Below are positions 1 to 7,548 of a stretch of DNA of 64,000 nucleotides, piece by piece. This DNA comes from Cellulomonas fulva. GTDB taxonomy: Bacteria > Actinomycetota > Actinomycetes > Actinomycetales > Cellulomonadaceae. Under the pieces are notes generated by a model. That model saw only the letters and a program-made list of their open reading frames with translations, made no database searches and was not told the origin of the DNA. Made by a program: the position numbers and the translations under genes. How positions within the stretch are numbered: the first letter of the stretch is position 1; every line of letters starts with the position of its first letter. Location of the stretch: positions 2,728,001-2,792,000 of the forward strand of contig NZ_JAHBOH010000001.1 in the NCBI RefSeq assembly GCF_018531375.1, read 5' to 3'.

Positions 1-1
1 G

Positions 2-1066
2 GCGCCCATCAAGGGGCTGTCGGTGCACCACGGCCGGCTCGTGGACGGCACGATCACGCTCGGCGCCGCGGGCACGGCCGCGATCGACACCGCGCGCCGG
101 CAGGCGATCGCGCGCGCCCACACCGCGACGCACCTGGTCCACAAGGCGCTGCACGAGTCCCTGGGCGAGAGCGCCACGCAGGCCGGCTCCCTGAACGCGC
201 CCAGCCGGCTGCGGTTCGACTTCCGCTCGCCGTCGGCGACCCCGGCGACGGTCGTCGCCGAGATCGAGGCGCGCGTGAACGAGCGGCTGCGCGACGACCT
301 GGAGGTCACCGACTCGATCAAGCAGATCGACGAGGCGCGCGCGATGGGCGCGATGGCGCTGTTCGGCGAGAAGTACGGCAACGAGGTGCGCGTGGTGTCG
401 ATCGGCGGCGACTGGTCGCTCGAGCTGTGCGCGGGCACGCACGTCAGGCGGTCGGGCGAGCTCGGCCTGGTCACGCTGCTCTCGGAGTCCGCGATCGGGT
501 CCGGCGTGCGCCGCGTCGACGCGCTCGTGGGTTCCGGCGCGTACGGGTACCAGGCGAAGGAGCGCGCCCTCGTCGGGCAGCTCTCCGGCCTCCTGGGTGC
601 GCGTCCCGACGAGCTCGCCGAGCGGGTCTCGGGCCTGATGACCCGCCTCAAGGAGTCGGAGAAGGAGCTCGCCTCGCTGCGGCAGGCGCAGGTGCTGGCG
701 GCTGCCGGCTCGCTGGCGTCGAACGCGCAGCAGGTCGGCTCGGCGCGCGTCGTGACGCACGACGCGGGGGAGCAGTCGCCCGACGACGTGCGCACGCTGG
801 TGCTCGACGTGCGGTCGAGGCTCGGCGAGGCCGCGCCCGTCGTCGTCGCGGTCGGTGCCGTGAGCAAGGGCCGTCCCGTCGTCGTCGTCGCGACGAACGC
901 CGCGGCCCGGGAGGCCGGCCTCAAGGCCGGCGCGCTGGTGCGCACCGCGTCCCAGGTCCTCGGTGGCGGGGGCGGCGGCAAGGACGACCTCGCGCAGGGC
1001 GGTGGCGCCGACGCGGCGCAGCTGGGTGCGGCCCTGGCGGCGGTGGCGACGGCCGTCGCGGGCTGA
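2..1066 (+). CDS. alaS: Alanine--tRNA ligase, C-terminal part (5' end outside window)
   Basis: Charges tRNA-Ala with alanine in the cytoplasm. Only the last 354 residues are visible. They hold the second half of the editing domain, with the zinc-binding HTATH segment near residue 40 and the CAGTHV segment near residue 145, then a linker and the C-terminal DHHA1 domain ending in the glycine-rich GGGGGGKDD stretch typical of AlaRS. The reading frame is open to the window edge, so the catalytic domain lies upstream. ruvX begins 2 nt after the stop, which suggests cotranscription. Identification is firm because the editing-site zinc ligands and the DHHA1 tail occur together. Confidence 0.97.
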   Translation, partial: APIKGLSVHHGRLVDGTITLGAAGTAAIDTARRQAIARAHTATHLVHKALHESLGESATQAGSLNAPSRLRFDFRSPSATPATVVAEIEARVNERLRDDLEVTDSIKQIDEARAMGAMALFGEKYGNEVRVVSIGGDWSLELCAGTHVRRSGELGLVTLLSESAIGSGVRRVDALVGSGAYGYQAKERALVGQLSGLLGARPDELAERVSGLMTRLKESEKELASLRQAQVLAAAGSLASNAQQVGSARVVTHDAGEQSPDDVRTLVLDVRSRLGEAAPVVVAVGAVSKGRPVVVVATNAAAREAGLKAGALVRTASQVLGGGGGGKDDLAQGGGADAAQLGAALAAVATAVAG

Positions 1067-1068
1067 CC

Positions 1069-1656
1069 GTGGCACCGTCCGACGCGAGCCGGGCCGCGCG
1101 CGACGAGGTCGTGCGCGGCCCGCGCCTCGCCGTCGACGTCGGCACGGTCCGCGTCGGGCTCGCGGCGAGCGACCCGGACGGGCTCGTCGCGACCCCGGTG
1201 GAGACGCTGCCGCGCGACTTGCGGCGACGGCCCGGACGGCTGCCCAAGGACCTCGCGCGGATCGTGCGGGAGGCGCGCGAACGATGTGCGGAGTGTGTGT
1301 ACGTCGGGTTGCCGAGGCACCTGTCAGGGGCGGAAAGTCCCTCTTCTGCCGCGGCACGCGGTTACGCTGACATGCTGGCGCAGGCCGTCGCACCCGTCCC
1401 GGTGCGGCTGGTCGATGAACGGATGAGCACGGTGTCCGCGCATCAGGCGCTGCACGCGGCCGGCCGATCCGGTCGCCATCACCGTGACGTGGTCGACCAG
1501 GCCGCGGCGGTGGTGATCCTGCAGTACGCGTTGGACGCCGAGCGTGCGACGGGGCGTCGTCCCGGAGAACGGGTCGAGGTCGCCCCGGAGCTCGACGGGA
1601 CGCGTCAGGGGGCTGCGGGCGGACCGACGGACGACGGTGGAGCTACGCACTCGTGA
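1069..1656 (+). CDS. ruvX: Putative pre-16S rRNA nuclease / Holliday junction resolvase-like protein RuvX (YqgF)
   Basis: An RNase H-fold protein of 195 residues. The family processes the 5' end of 16S rRNA and was earlier proposed to resolve Holliday junctions. The first catalytic acidic motif is DVGTVRVGLAASD near residues 18-30; the later family signature VDERMST and a terminal VDQAAAVVILQ helix are also present. The GTG start lies 2 nt after the alaS stop. The protein has about 30 extra polar residues at the C-terminus compared with typical family members of 140-160 residues. mltG overlaps its stop codon, giving the order alaS-ruvX-mltG-aroE that is common in actinobacteria. Confidence 0.93.
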   Translation: MAPSDASRAARDEVVRGPRLAVDVGTVRVGLAASDPDGLVATPVETLPRDLRRRPGRLPKDLARIVREARERCAECVYVGLPRHLSGAESPSSAAARGYADMLAQAVAPVPVRLVDERMSTVSAHQALHAAGRSGRHHRDVVDQAAAVVILQYALDAERATGRRPGERVEVAPELDGTRQGAAGGPTDDGGATHS

Positions 1657-2864
1657 ACGACAGCCAGGGCACGACGGACACCCTGTGGTGGACGGGCGAC
1701 CGGACCGAGGACACCAACGTCCTCGGCCAGGACCCCGCGCCGCAGCGGCGTGAGCGACCCGCGGGCCGGGCCCGCGCCGCGCGCGCCCGCCGGGCGCAGC
1801 GTCGGCGCTCGCTCGTCGTCGTGCTCGTCGTGCTCGCGCTGGTGCTCGGTGCCGGCTACGTCGTCGCGTCGCTGCTCGACGTGCGCCCCGGCGGCGGCGA
1901 CGAGCCGACCGCCTCGGTCGCCGCGTCGGACGACTTCACGGGTCCGGGCCACGGCTCCGCGACCGTGACGATCGAGAAGGGCGCGAGCGGGGCGGAGATC
2001 GGGCGCGTGCTGACGGACGCCGGCGTGGTCGCCGACGCGGCGACGTTCGCCGCGGCGTTCGCCGCGAACGCCGACGCCACGTCGATCCAGCCCGGCACGT
2101 ACCGGCTGCTGCTGGAGATGCCCGCCGCCGACGCCGTGACGGCGCTGCTGAACCCCGCGAGCAAGGCGTCGCTGCGCGTCACCATCCCGGAGGGCCTGCT
2201 GGCCGAGCAGATCCTCGCCAAGGTGAGCGAGAAGACGACGATCCCGCTGCAGGAGCTGCAGGACGCGGCGAAGGACGCCGAGGCGATCGGCCTGCCCGCG
2301 GAGGCCGGCGGCAAGGTCGAGGGCTGGCTCTACCCCGCGACGTACGAGGTCGCGCCGGACGCGTCGGCCGAGGACGTCCTGGGCGAGCTCGTCGCCAAGA
2401 CCGTCGCCGTGCTCGAGGCCAAGCACGTGCCCCGGGCCGAGCGGCAGGACGTGCTCATCAAGGCCTCGCTCGTGGAGCGCGAGGGGAAGCTCGACGAGGA
2501 CCGGCCGAAGATCGCCCGCGCCATCGAGAACCGCCTCGCGATCGACCAGCCGCTCGAGATCGACTCGACCGTGTCCTACGGCGCGGGCACGACGGGCGCG
2601 CCCACGACGGCGATGATCGAGGACGCGTCGAACCCCTACAACACGTACACGAGCTACGGGCTGCCGCCCACGCCGATCGCGTCGCCGGGGGAGGCGTCCA
2701 TCGACGCCGTGCTGCACCCGGCGGCCGGGAGCTGGCTGTTCTGGGTCACCGTCGACCTCGACACCGGTGAGACGTTGTTCGCCGACACGTACGACGAGCA
2801 CCTCGAGAACGTCGAGAAGCTCCGGGCGTGGCAGGCGGAGAACGAGGACGCGGACCAGGACTGA
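1653..2864 (+). CDS. mltG: Endolytic transglycosylase MltG, first copy
   Basis: Membrane-anchored lytic transglycosylase (YceG fold) that cuts nascent peptidoglycan strands. The 403-residue protein has a polar Arg-rich cytoplasmic N-terminus, one membrane helix at about residues 53-75, a LysM-like subdomain, and the catalytic domain with ASLVEREG (predicted catalytic Glu275), the STVSYGAG segment, the NPYNTY..GLPPTPI motif and the terminal DEHLENV helix. The GTG start overlaps the ruvX stop (GTGA). A second mltG copy follows after 69 nt and is clearly homologous over its full length. Both keep the catalytic Glu, so this is an active-looking duplication, not a decaying one. Confidence 0.93.
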   Translation: MNDSQGTTDTLWWTGDRTEDTNVLGQDPAPQRRERPAGRARAARARRAQRRRSLVVVLVVLALVLGAGYVVASLLDVRPGGGDEPTASVAASDDFTGPGHGSATVTIEKGASGAEIGRVLTDAGVVADAATFAAAFAANADATSIQPGTYRLLLEMPAADAVTALLNPASKASLRVTIPEGLLAEQILAKVSEKTTIPLQELQDAAKDAEAIGLPAEAGGKVEGWLYPATYEVAPDASAEDVLGELVAKTVAVLEAKHVPRAERQDVLIKASLVEREGKLDEDRPKIARAIENRLAIDQPLEIDSTVSYGAGTTGAPTTAMIEDASNPYNTYTSYGLPPTPIASPGEASIDAVLHPAAGSWLFWVTVDLDTGETLFADTYDEHLENVEKLRAWQAENEDADQD

Positions 2865-2933
2865 CCCGTACCCTCTCCTGCAGGCCACCATGGTCCGGGC
2901 GGGGGGCACGCACGATGACGTGGAGAGGCGAAC

Positions 2934-4115
2934 GTGAGCGACAGCCAGACGCAGTGGTGGGCACCGACCGGTGCCGGCGAGCCGTCGCCCCCGCCGGCGC
3001 CGCAGCAGCCTCCGCGCCGCTCGCGCGAGCGGGGGCGTGAGGCCCGGCAGCGGCAGGCGCAGCGGCGCCGCACGACGTGGGTCGTGATCGTGGTGCTCGC
3101 GCTGCTCGTCGCTGCGGGCTACGTCGTCTGGTCCTCGATCGACGACGTCTTCGGCGGGTCGGGCAAGCCGGCGGCGACGACGGGCGCCGACTTCCCGGGT
3201 CCCGGGCACGGCAGCGCACAGGTCGTCGTCAGCCCCGGCGACAGCGGCCAGGCCATCGGCCAGACCCTCGAGGACGCGGGCGTGGTCGCGTCGGCGTCGG
3301 CGTTCGTCGCGGCCTACGGGGCGAACCCCGCCGCGACCGGGATCCAGCCCGGGACGTACCAGCTGCTGCTCGAGATGCCGGCGGCGGACGCCGTCGACGC
3401 GCTGCTGAACCCCGCGAGCAAGCTCCAGACCAAGGTGACGATCCCGGAGGGGCTGACGGTCAAGCAGATCGTCACGCGGATCAGCGAGAAGACGTCGATC
3501 CCGCTCAAGGACCTCCAGGCCGCGGTCAAGGACCCCGACTCGTTCGGCCTGCCCGAGCAGGCGGGCGGCGAGGTCGAGGGCTGGCTCTTCCCGGCGACGT
3601 ACGAGGTCCAGCCCGACGACGGCGCGACCGACCTGCTCCGGCAGATGACCTCGGCGACGGTCGACGCGCTCGAGGGCGCGGGCGCCCCGAAGGACCAGTG
3701 GGAGGACGTGCTCATCAAGGCGTCGCTGGTCGAGCGCGAGGCCAAGCACGACGAGGATCGCCCGAAGATGGCCCGCGCGATCGAGAACCGGCTCGACGTC
3801 GGCGAGCTCCTGCGCATCGACGCGTCGGTCGCGTACGGCGCCGGCGTCTCCGGCACGGAGCTGACGCAGGCGATGCTCGACGACGCGAGCAACCCCTACA
3901 ACCTCTACCAGCACGCCGGGCTGCCGCCCACGCCGATCGCCGCTCCGGGGAAGAAGTCGATCGAGGCGGTCATGGACCCCGCGGACGGCGACTGGATCTT
4001 CTGGTGCACCGTCAACCTGGAGACCGGGGAGACCGAGTTCGGCGTGACGATCGACGACCACAACGCGTGCGTCGCCAAGCTCAACGCCTGGATCGAGGAG
4101 CACGGGGACGAGTGA
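2934..4115 (+). CDS. mltG: Endolytic transglycosylase MltG, second (tandem) copy
   Basis: A 393-residue paralogue of the preceding gene with the same layout: polar N-terminus, membrane helix at about residues 47-67, then the extracytoplasmic YceG domain with ASLVEREA (predicted catalytic Glu267) and NPYNLY..GLPPTPI. More than half of the aligned residues match copy one. The two differ in the N-terminal tail and in the substrate-cleft segment, which reads IDASVAYG here and IDSTVSYG in copy one. The GTG start has a GGAGAGG Shine-Dalgarno about 5 nt upstream. The stop overlaps the aroE start. Division of labour between the copies is inference. Confidence 0.92.
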   Translation: MSDSQTQWWAPTGAGEPSPPPAPQQPPRRSRERGREARQRQAQRRRTTWVVIVVLALLVAAGYVVWSSIDDVFGGSGKPAATTGADFPGPGHGSAQVVVSPGDSGQAIGQTLEDAGVVASASAFVAAYGANPAATGIQPGTYQLLLEMPAADAVDALLNPASKLQTKVTIPEGLTVKQIVTRISEKTSIPLKDLQAAVKDPDSFGLPEQAGGEVEGWLFPATYEVQPDDGATDLLRQMTSATVDALEGAGAPKDQWEDVLIKASLVEREAKHDEDRPKMARAIENRLDVGELLRIDASVAYGAGVSGTELTQAMLDDASNPYNLYQHAGLPPTPIAAPGKKSIEAVMDPADGDWIFWCTVNLETGETEFGVTIDDHNACVAKLNAWIEEHGDE

Positions 4116-4981
4116 GCGCCCCGGACGCTCGCCGGGCCGCCGTGCTCGGCCACCCGATCGCGCACTCGCTCTCGCCGCGCCTGCACCGGGCGGCGTATGC
4201 CGCGCTCGGCCTGGGCGGCTGGTCGTACGACGCGCACGACGTGACGGAGGACGAGCTCGCGGCATTCGTCGCGGGCCTGTCCGACGAGTGGGCAGGGCTG
4301 AGCCTGACGATGCCGCTCAAGCACGCGGTCCTGCCGCTGCTCGACCACGTCGAGCCGCTCGCGCAGGTCGTGGGCGCCGTCAACACCGTCCTGCCGCAGG
4401 GCACGGGCCGTGCGCGCACGCTCGTCGGCGCCAATACGGACGTCTACGGGCTGGTCACCGCGCTGGGCGAGGGCCTGGGCCCGCGCCCGGACGGGGATGA
4501 CGCCGCGCGACCGGTCGGCTCGGCGCTGGTGCTCGGCGCCGGCGCCACCGCGGCCTCGACGCTCGCGGCGCTCGCCGAGCTGGGCTGCCCGACGCCCGTC
4601 GTCCTGGTGCGCTCGATGGCGCGCGCCGGCGGGCTCATGCGTGCCGCGCACCGGATGGGCGTCGAGCCGTCGTTCCGCTCGCTCGACGAGGCCGCGGCGC
4701 TGCTGCCGCGCGCCGACGTGGTCGTGTCGACGCTCCCGCCGCACGCCGCGGACGGGCTGGCCGCCGACCTCGCCACCGCGCCGGCGGGCGTGCTGCTCGA
4801 CGTGGCCTACGACCCGCGCCCGACCGCGCTCCAGGCGGCGTGGGCGCGCCTGGGCGGGACGACGGTCGGCGGCGAGCGGATGCTGCTGCACCAGGCCGCC
4901 GAGCAGGTCCGCCTGATGACGGGACGGACCGCGCCGGTCGACGCCATGGACGCCGCGCTCGAAGATGCGCTGACCGCCTGA
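4112..4981 (+). CDS. aroE: Shikimate dehydrogenase
   Basis: NADPH-dependent reduction of 3-dehydroshikimate to shikimate in the chorismate pathway. The 289-residue protein opens with the substrate-binding segment VLGHPIAHSLSPRLHRAAY, carries the catalytic Lys in LTMPLKHAVLP, the VGAVNTV and GANTDVYG motifs (Asp partner of the catalytic Lys), and a Rossmann segment VLGAGATAASTLAAL. The GTG start overlaps the mltG stop (GTGA), the usual mltG-aroE arrangement. The C-terminal GGERMLLHQAAEQVRLMTG block is characteristic. It converges on the minus-strand tRNA gene, whose 3' end is 7 nt away. Confidence 0.95.
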   Translation: MSAPDARRAAVLGHPIAHSLSPRLHRAAYAALGLGGWSYDAHDVTEDELAAFVAGLSDEWAGLSLTMPLKHAVLPLLDHVEPLAQVVGAVNTVLPQGTGRARTLVGANTDVYGLVTALGEGLGPRPDGDDAARPVGSALVLGAGATAASTLAALAELGCPTPVVLVRSMARAGGLMRAAHRMGVEPSFRSLDEAAALLPRADVVVSTLPPHAADGLAADLATAPAGVLLDVAYDPRPTALQAAWARLGGTTVGGERMLLHQAAEQVRLMTGRTAPVDAMDAALEDALTA

Positions 4982-4988
4982 GCGAGGG

Positions 4989-5062
4989 TGCCCCGAGTGG
5001 GATTCGAACCCACACTGGATCGGGTTTGAGCCGAACGCCTCTGCCGGTTGGGCTATCGGGGC
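4989..5062 (-). tRNA. tRNA with CAA anticodon (Leu-type) but short variable arm
   Basis: Seen on the minus strand: acceptor arm GCCCCGA/TCGGGGC (7 perfect pairs), discriminator A, D arm with GG in the loop, anticodon loop CTCAAAC giving anticodon CAA, T arm GTGGG-TTCGAAT-CCCAC. Length is 74 nt including the discriminator; 3' CCA is not encoded. The anticodon stem has four pairs plus a T-T mismatch at 27-43, and the variable region is only 5 nt (CCAGT). CAA reads UUG leucine and A73 suits LeuRS, but bacterial tRNA-Leu normally carries a long variable arm. It is either an unusual leucine tRNA or a tRNA-like RNA; the structure is otherwise complete. Confidence 0.85.
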
Positions 5063-5070
5063 CGCGCGCC

Positions 5071-5076
5071 AGCATA
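5071..5076 (-). promoter_or_regulatory. -10 element of the tRNA gene
   Basis: TATGCT on the minus strand (preceded by GA, giving GATATGCT) lies 8 nt upstream of the mature tRNA 5' end. Transcription would start almost at the tRNA itself. No convincing -35 element is visible. Confidence 0.5.
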
Positions 5077-5156
5077 TCCGGCGGCCGCCGTGACGCCGGT
5101 CGGGCCGGGCGGCGTGAACATCCTGTGCGTGAAGGGACTCACACCCGCCACAGACC

Positions 5157-5184
5157 CTGACTGGAGTGGTTGGCGCACTACGCT
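5157..5184 (+). promoter_or_regulatory. Probable promoter of pdtaR (leaderless layout)
   Basis: CTGACT, a 16-nt spacer, then TACGCT. The -10 hexamer ends 7 nt before the GTG start at 5192 and no Shine-Dalgarno is present, so the mRNA is expected to begin at or near the start codon. Confidence 0.5.
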
Positions 5185-5191
5185 GTGCCTC

Positions 5192-5875
5192 GTGACCAAG
5201 GACGCCACCCCCGAGACCACGACGGCGACCCCCGACGCCCTCGACCTGACCGCCGCGCCCGCTGCCGACGACGACCGTCCGGCGCCGAGCGGTCGGCCGC
5301 TGCGCCGCGCCGTCGTCGCGGAGGACGAGGCGCTGATCCGCATGGACGTCGTGGAGACGCTCCGCGACGGCGGGTTCGACGTCGTCGGCGAGGCCGGGGA
5401 CGGCGAGCAGGCGGTCGCGCTCGCGACCGAGCTGAAGCCCGACGTGGTCGTGATGGACGTCAAGATGCCGGTCCTCGACGGGATCTCCGCCGCGGAGCGG
5501 ATCGCCAAGGAGCACCTGGCGCCGGTTGTCCTGCTCACGGCGTTCTCCCAGACCGAGCTCGTCGAGCGCGCGCGGGACGCGGGCGCCATGGCGTATGTAG
5601 TCAAGCCGTTCAGCCCCGCGGACCTGCTGCCGGCCGTGGAGATCGCGATCTCGCGGTACTCGCAGATCAGCGCTCTCGAGTCGGAGGTCGCCGACCTCGC
5701 CGAGCGGTTCGAGACGCGCAAGCGTGTGGACCGGGCCAAGGGTCTGCTCATGACGAAGATGGGCCTCACCGAGCCGGAGTCGTTCCGGTGGATCCAGAAG
5801 ACGTCGATGGACCGTCGCCTGACGATGCGCGAGGTCGCCGACGCGGTCATCGAGCAGGTCGGCGGCGGGTCCTGA
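5192..5875 (+). CDS. pdtaR: ANTAR-domain response regulator (PdtaR type)
   Basis: Phosphorylation-controlled RNA-binding antiterminator. The 227-residue protein has a disordered Thr/Asp/Ala-rich N-terminus of about 40 residues, a receiver domain (VVAEDEALIRMDVVETL; phospho-acceptor Asp89 in VVVMDVKMPVLDG; TAFSQ; Lys in VVKPFSPADLL), a coiled linker, and a C-terminal ANTAR domain (ETRKRVDRAKGLLMTKMGLTEPESFRWIQKTSMDRRLTMREVADAVI). In mycobacteria the family acts with the PdtaS kinase, which is not encoded here. The GTG start was chosen because a -10 hexamer sits 7 nt upstream and the upstream in-frame extension has no coding character. It is transcribed away from the tRNA gene. Confidence 0.93.
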   Translation: MTKDATPETTTATPDALDLTAAPAADDDRPAPSGRPLRRAVVAEDEALIRMDVVETLRDGGFDVVGEAGDGEQAVALATELKPDVVVMDVKMPVLDGISAAERIAKEHLAPVVLLTAFSQTELVERARDAGAMAYVVKPFSPADLLPAVEIAISRYSQISALESEVADLAERFETRKRVDRAKGLLMTKMGLTEPESFRWIQKTSMDRRLTMREVADAVIEQVGGGS

Positions 5876-6076
5876 CCCGTCCCGTCCGCTGACCCGGTCC
5901 GCGGCGACGCGAGGCACGCGTCCGGCCGGGACTTTAGTCACAGATCGGCAACGAAGCACCGGATGTCCTTGGCGGACACATCCCGGATACAAACCATGGT
6001 TACCGTCGCGTCACATTGCACGGGGACCCGATGCCGTCGGGCCCCCGGACGCGTTCCTCACGGAGAGGTGGAACCC

Positions 6077-7366
6077 ATGGTCCGTTCTCATCACGCGATG
6101 AGGGCAGCTGCCCTTGCCGGTGCCGTCGCGCTCGTCCTGACCGCCTGCAGCTCGTCGGACGACGATCCCGGCGACACCACGTCCGGCAGCCCTGCGGCCG
6201 GCGGTGACGGCGACGCGCTGGTGATCGGCACCCTGCTGCCGCAGACCGGCTCCCTCGCGTACCTCGGCCCGCCCGAGATCGCCGGCGTCGACCTCGCCGT
6301 CAAGGAGATCAACGAGAACGGCGGCATCAACGGCGCTGACGTCGTCGTGAAGCACGCCGACTCGTCGGACGCGGACCACGGCGACGTGGCCCCGCAGTCG
6401 TGGACGGACCTGCAGAGCCAGGGTGTCCAGGCTGTCATCGGTGCCGCATCGTCCGCCGTGACCCAGCTCGTGGTCGACGACATCACGAACGCCGAGGTCG
6501 TCATGGTCTCGCCCGCGAACACGGCGACGAGCCTGTCGGGCTACAGCCCGTTCTACTTCCGCACCGCGCCGCCGGACACCGTCCAGGGCTCCGCGCTGGG
6601 CAACCTGATCCTCGAGGACGGCATCGAGAACCTCGGCATCCTCGTGTTCAACGAGGAGTACGGCACCTCGCTGCGTGACGTGGTCAAGTCCACCGTCGAG
6701 GCCGCCGGCGCGACCGTCACGTACGGCAACCAGGGCGAGGAGTTCGACCCCACGGCCTCGTCGTTCGCCGACCCCGTCACCGGTGTGATGTCGTCGAACG
6801 GCGGCAGCGCCCCGGACGCGATCGCGATCATCGCCTTCGAGCAGACGAAGTCGATCGTCCCCGAGCTCGTCGCCGCCGGGTACAAGGGCCGCGTCTACAT
6901 GGTCGACGGCAACACCGCGGACTACTCGAAGGACTTCGAGTCCGGCACGCTGGCGGCGTGGACGTCGCAGGGCACCATCCCCGGCGCGTTCCCGAACGAC
7001 GAGTTCAAGGCGCGCATGCTCGAGGTCGACCCGGACCTCAAGGACTACGCGTACGGCCCCGAGTCGTACGACGCCGCGATCCTCATCGCACTCGCCGCGC
7101 TCAAGGGCGGCGGCACCGACGGCGCCACCATCCAGGAGAACATGGCGGCCGTCTCGGGCGCCGACGGCGGCACGAAGTGCACCGGCTTCAAGGAGTGCGC
7201 CGACCTGGTGACCGCCGGTGAGGACATCGACTACGAGGCCGCGTCCGGCGCGGGCCCGTTCAACGCGGACAACGACCCGTCGTCGGCGTTCATCGGGATC
7301 TACCAGTACGAGGACGACAACACGAACACCTGGAAGAAGGCCGTGGAGGGCTCCGTCGAGGGCTGA
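6077..7366 (+). CDS. Branched-chain amino-acid-type ABC transporter substrate-binding lipoprotein
   Basis: Periplasmic-binding-fold type I receptor of the LivJ/LivK family, 429 residues, delivering ligand to a Liv-type importer. The N-terminus is a lipoprotein signal with lipobox LTAC (Cys near residue 26), then a Ser/Asp-rich tether and the receptor domain starting LVIGTLLPQTGSLAYLGPPEIAGVDLAVKEIN. The ATG follows a strong GGAGAGGTGG ribosome site. It faces the livHMGF operon on the other strand and very probably supplies its binding protein, although transcribed separately. The ligand (Leu/Ile/Val, another amino acid, or a urea-like compound) cannot be fixed from sequence alone. Confidence 0.9.
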   Translation: MVRSHHAMRAAALAGAVALVLTACSSSDDDPGDTTSGSPAAGGDGDALVIGTLLPQTGSLAYLGPPEIAGVDLAVKEINENGGINGADVVVKHADSSDADHGDVAPQSWTDLQSQGVQAVIGAASSAVTQLVVDDITNAEVVMVSPANTATSLSGYSPFYFRTAPPDTVQGSALGNLILEDGIENLGILVFNEEYGTSLRDVVKSTVEAAGATVTYGNQGEEFDPTASSFADPVTGVMSSNGGSAPDAIAIIAFEQTKSIVPELVAAGYKGRVYMVDGNTADYSKDFESGTLAAWTSQGTIPGAFPNDEFKARMLEVDPDLKDYAYGPESYDAAILIALAALKGGGTDGATIQENMAAVSGADGGTKCTGFKECADLVTAGEDIDYEAASGAGPFNADNDPSSAFIGIYQYEDDNTNTWKKAVEGSVEG

Positions 7367-7380
7367 TCCGCGCTGCTGAC

Positions 7381-7427
7381 CGCTCGTCGGCCCCGGAGGT
7401 CCGCGCGACCTCCGGGGCCGACGAGCG
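7381..7427. terminator. Bidirectional terminator hairpin between binding protein and livF
   Basis: A perfect inverted repeat: 21-bp stem (7381-7401 with 7407-7427) and a 5-nt loop, placed directly after the binding-protein stop. There is no T tract, as is usual in very GC-rich actinobacteria. It can serve both converging transcripts. Confidence 0.8.
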
Positions 7428-7449
7428 TCTGTGAGAGGTCCGACGAGCG

Positions 7450-7524
7450 GCCGCGCGCGCCGTCGGCGCGCGCGGCACGGTCCGGACGGCAAGAGGCGCC
7501 GCGCCCTCGTGCGGTCGCGGCGCC
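7450..7524. terminator. Two further GC hairpins before livF
   Basis: A 12-bp perfect stem with a 3-nt loop at 7450-7476 (7450-7461 with 7465-7476), then a 9-bp stem at 7495-7503 with 7516-7524. With the 21-bp hairpin upstream they make three stacked hairpins in a 182-nt convergent gap, which otherwise holds nothing recognisable. Confidence 0.6.
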
Positions 7525-7548
7525 CCGTCGACGGAGCGGAGCAGGTCG

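Noticed and set aside
1605..4265. 886-codon open frame on the minus strand opposite the mltG pair
   Set aside because: Arg/Val/Asp-rich composition with no recognisable motif, lying antisense to two well-supported genes; a typical shadow frame of very GC-rich DNA.
4989..5062. tRNA gene as an attachment site for an integrated element
   Set aside because: No integrase gene, no repeat of the tRNA 3' end nearby and core genes on both sides.
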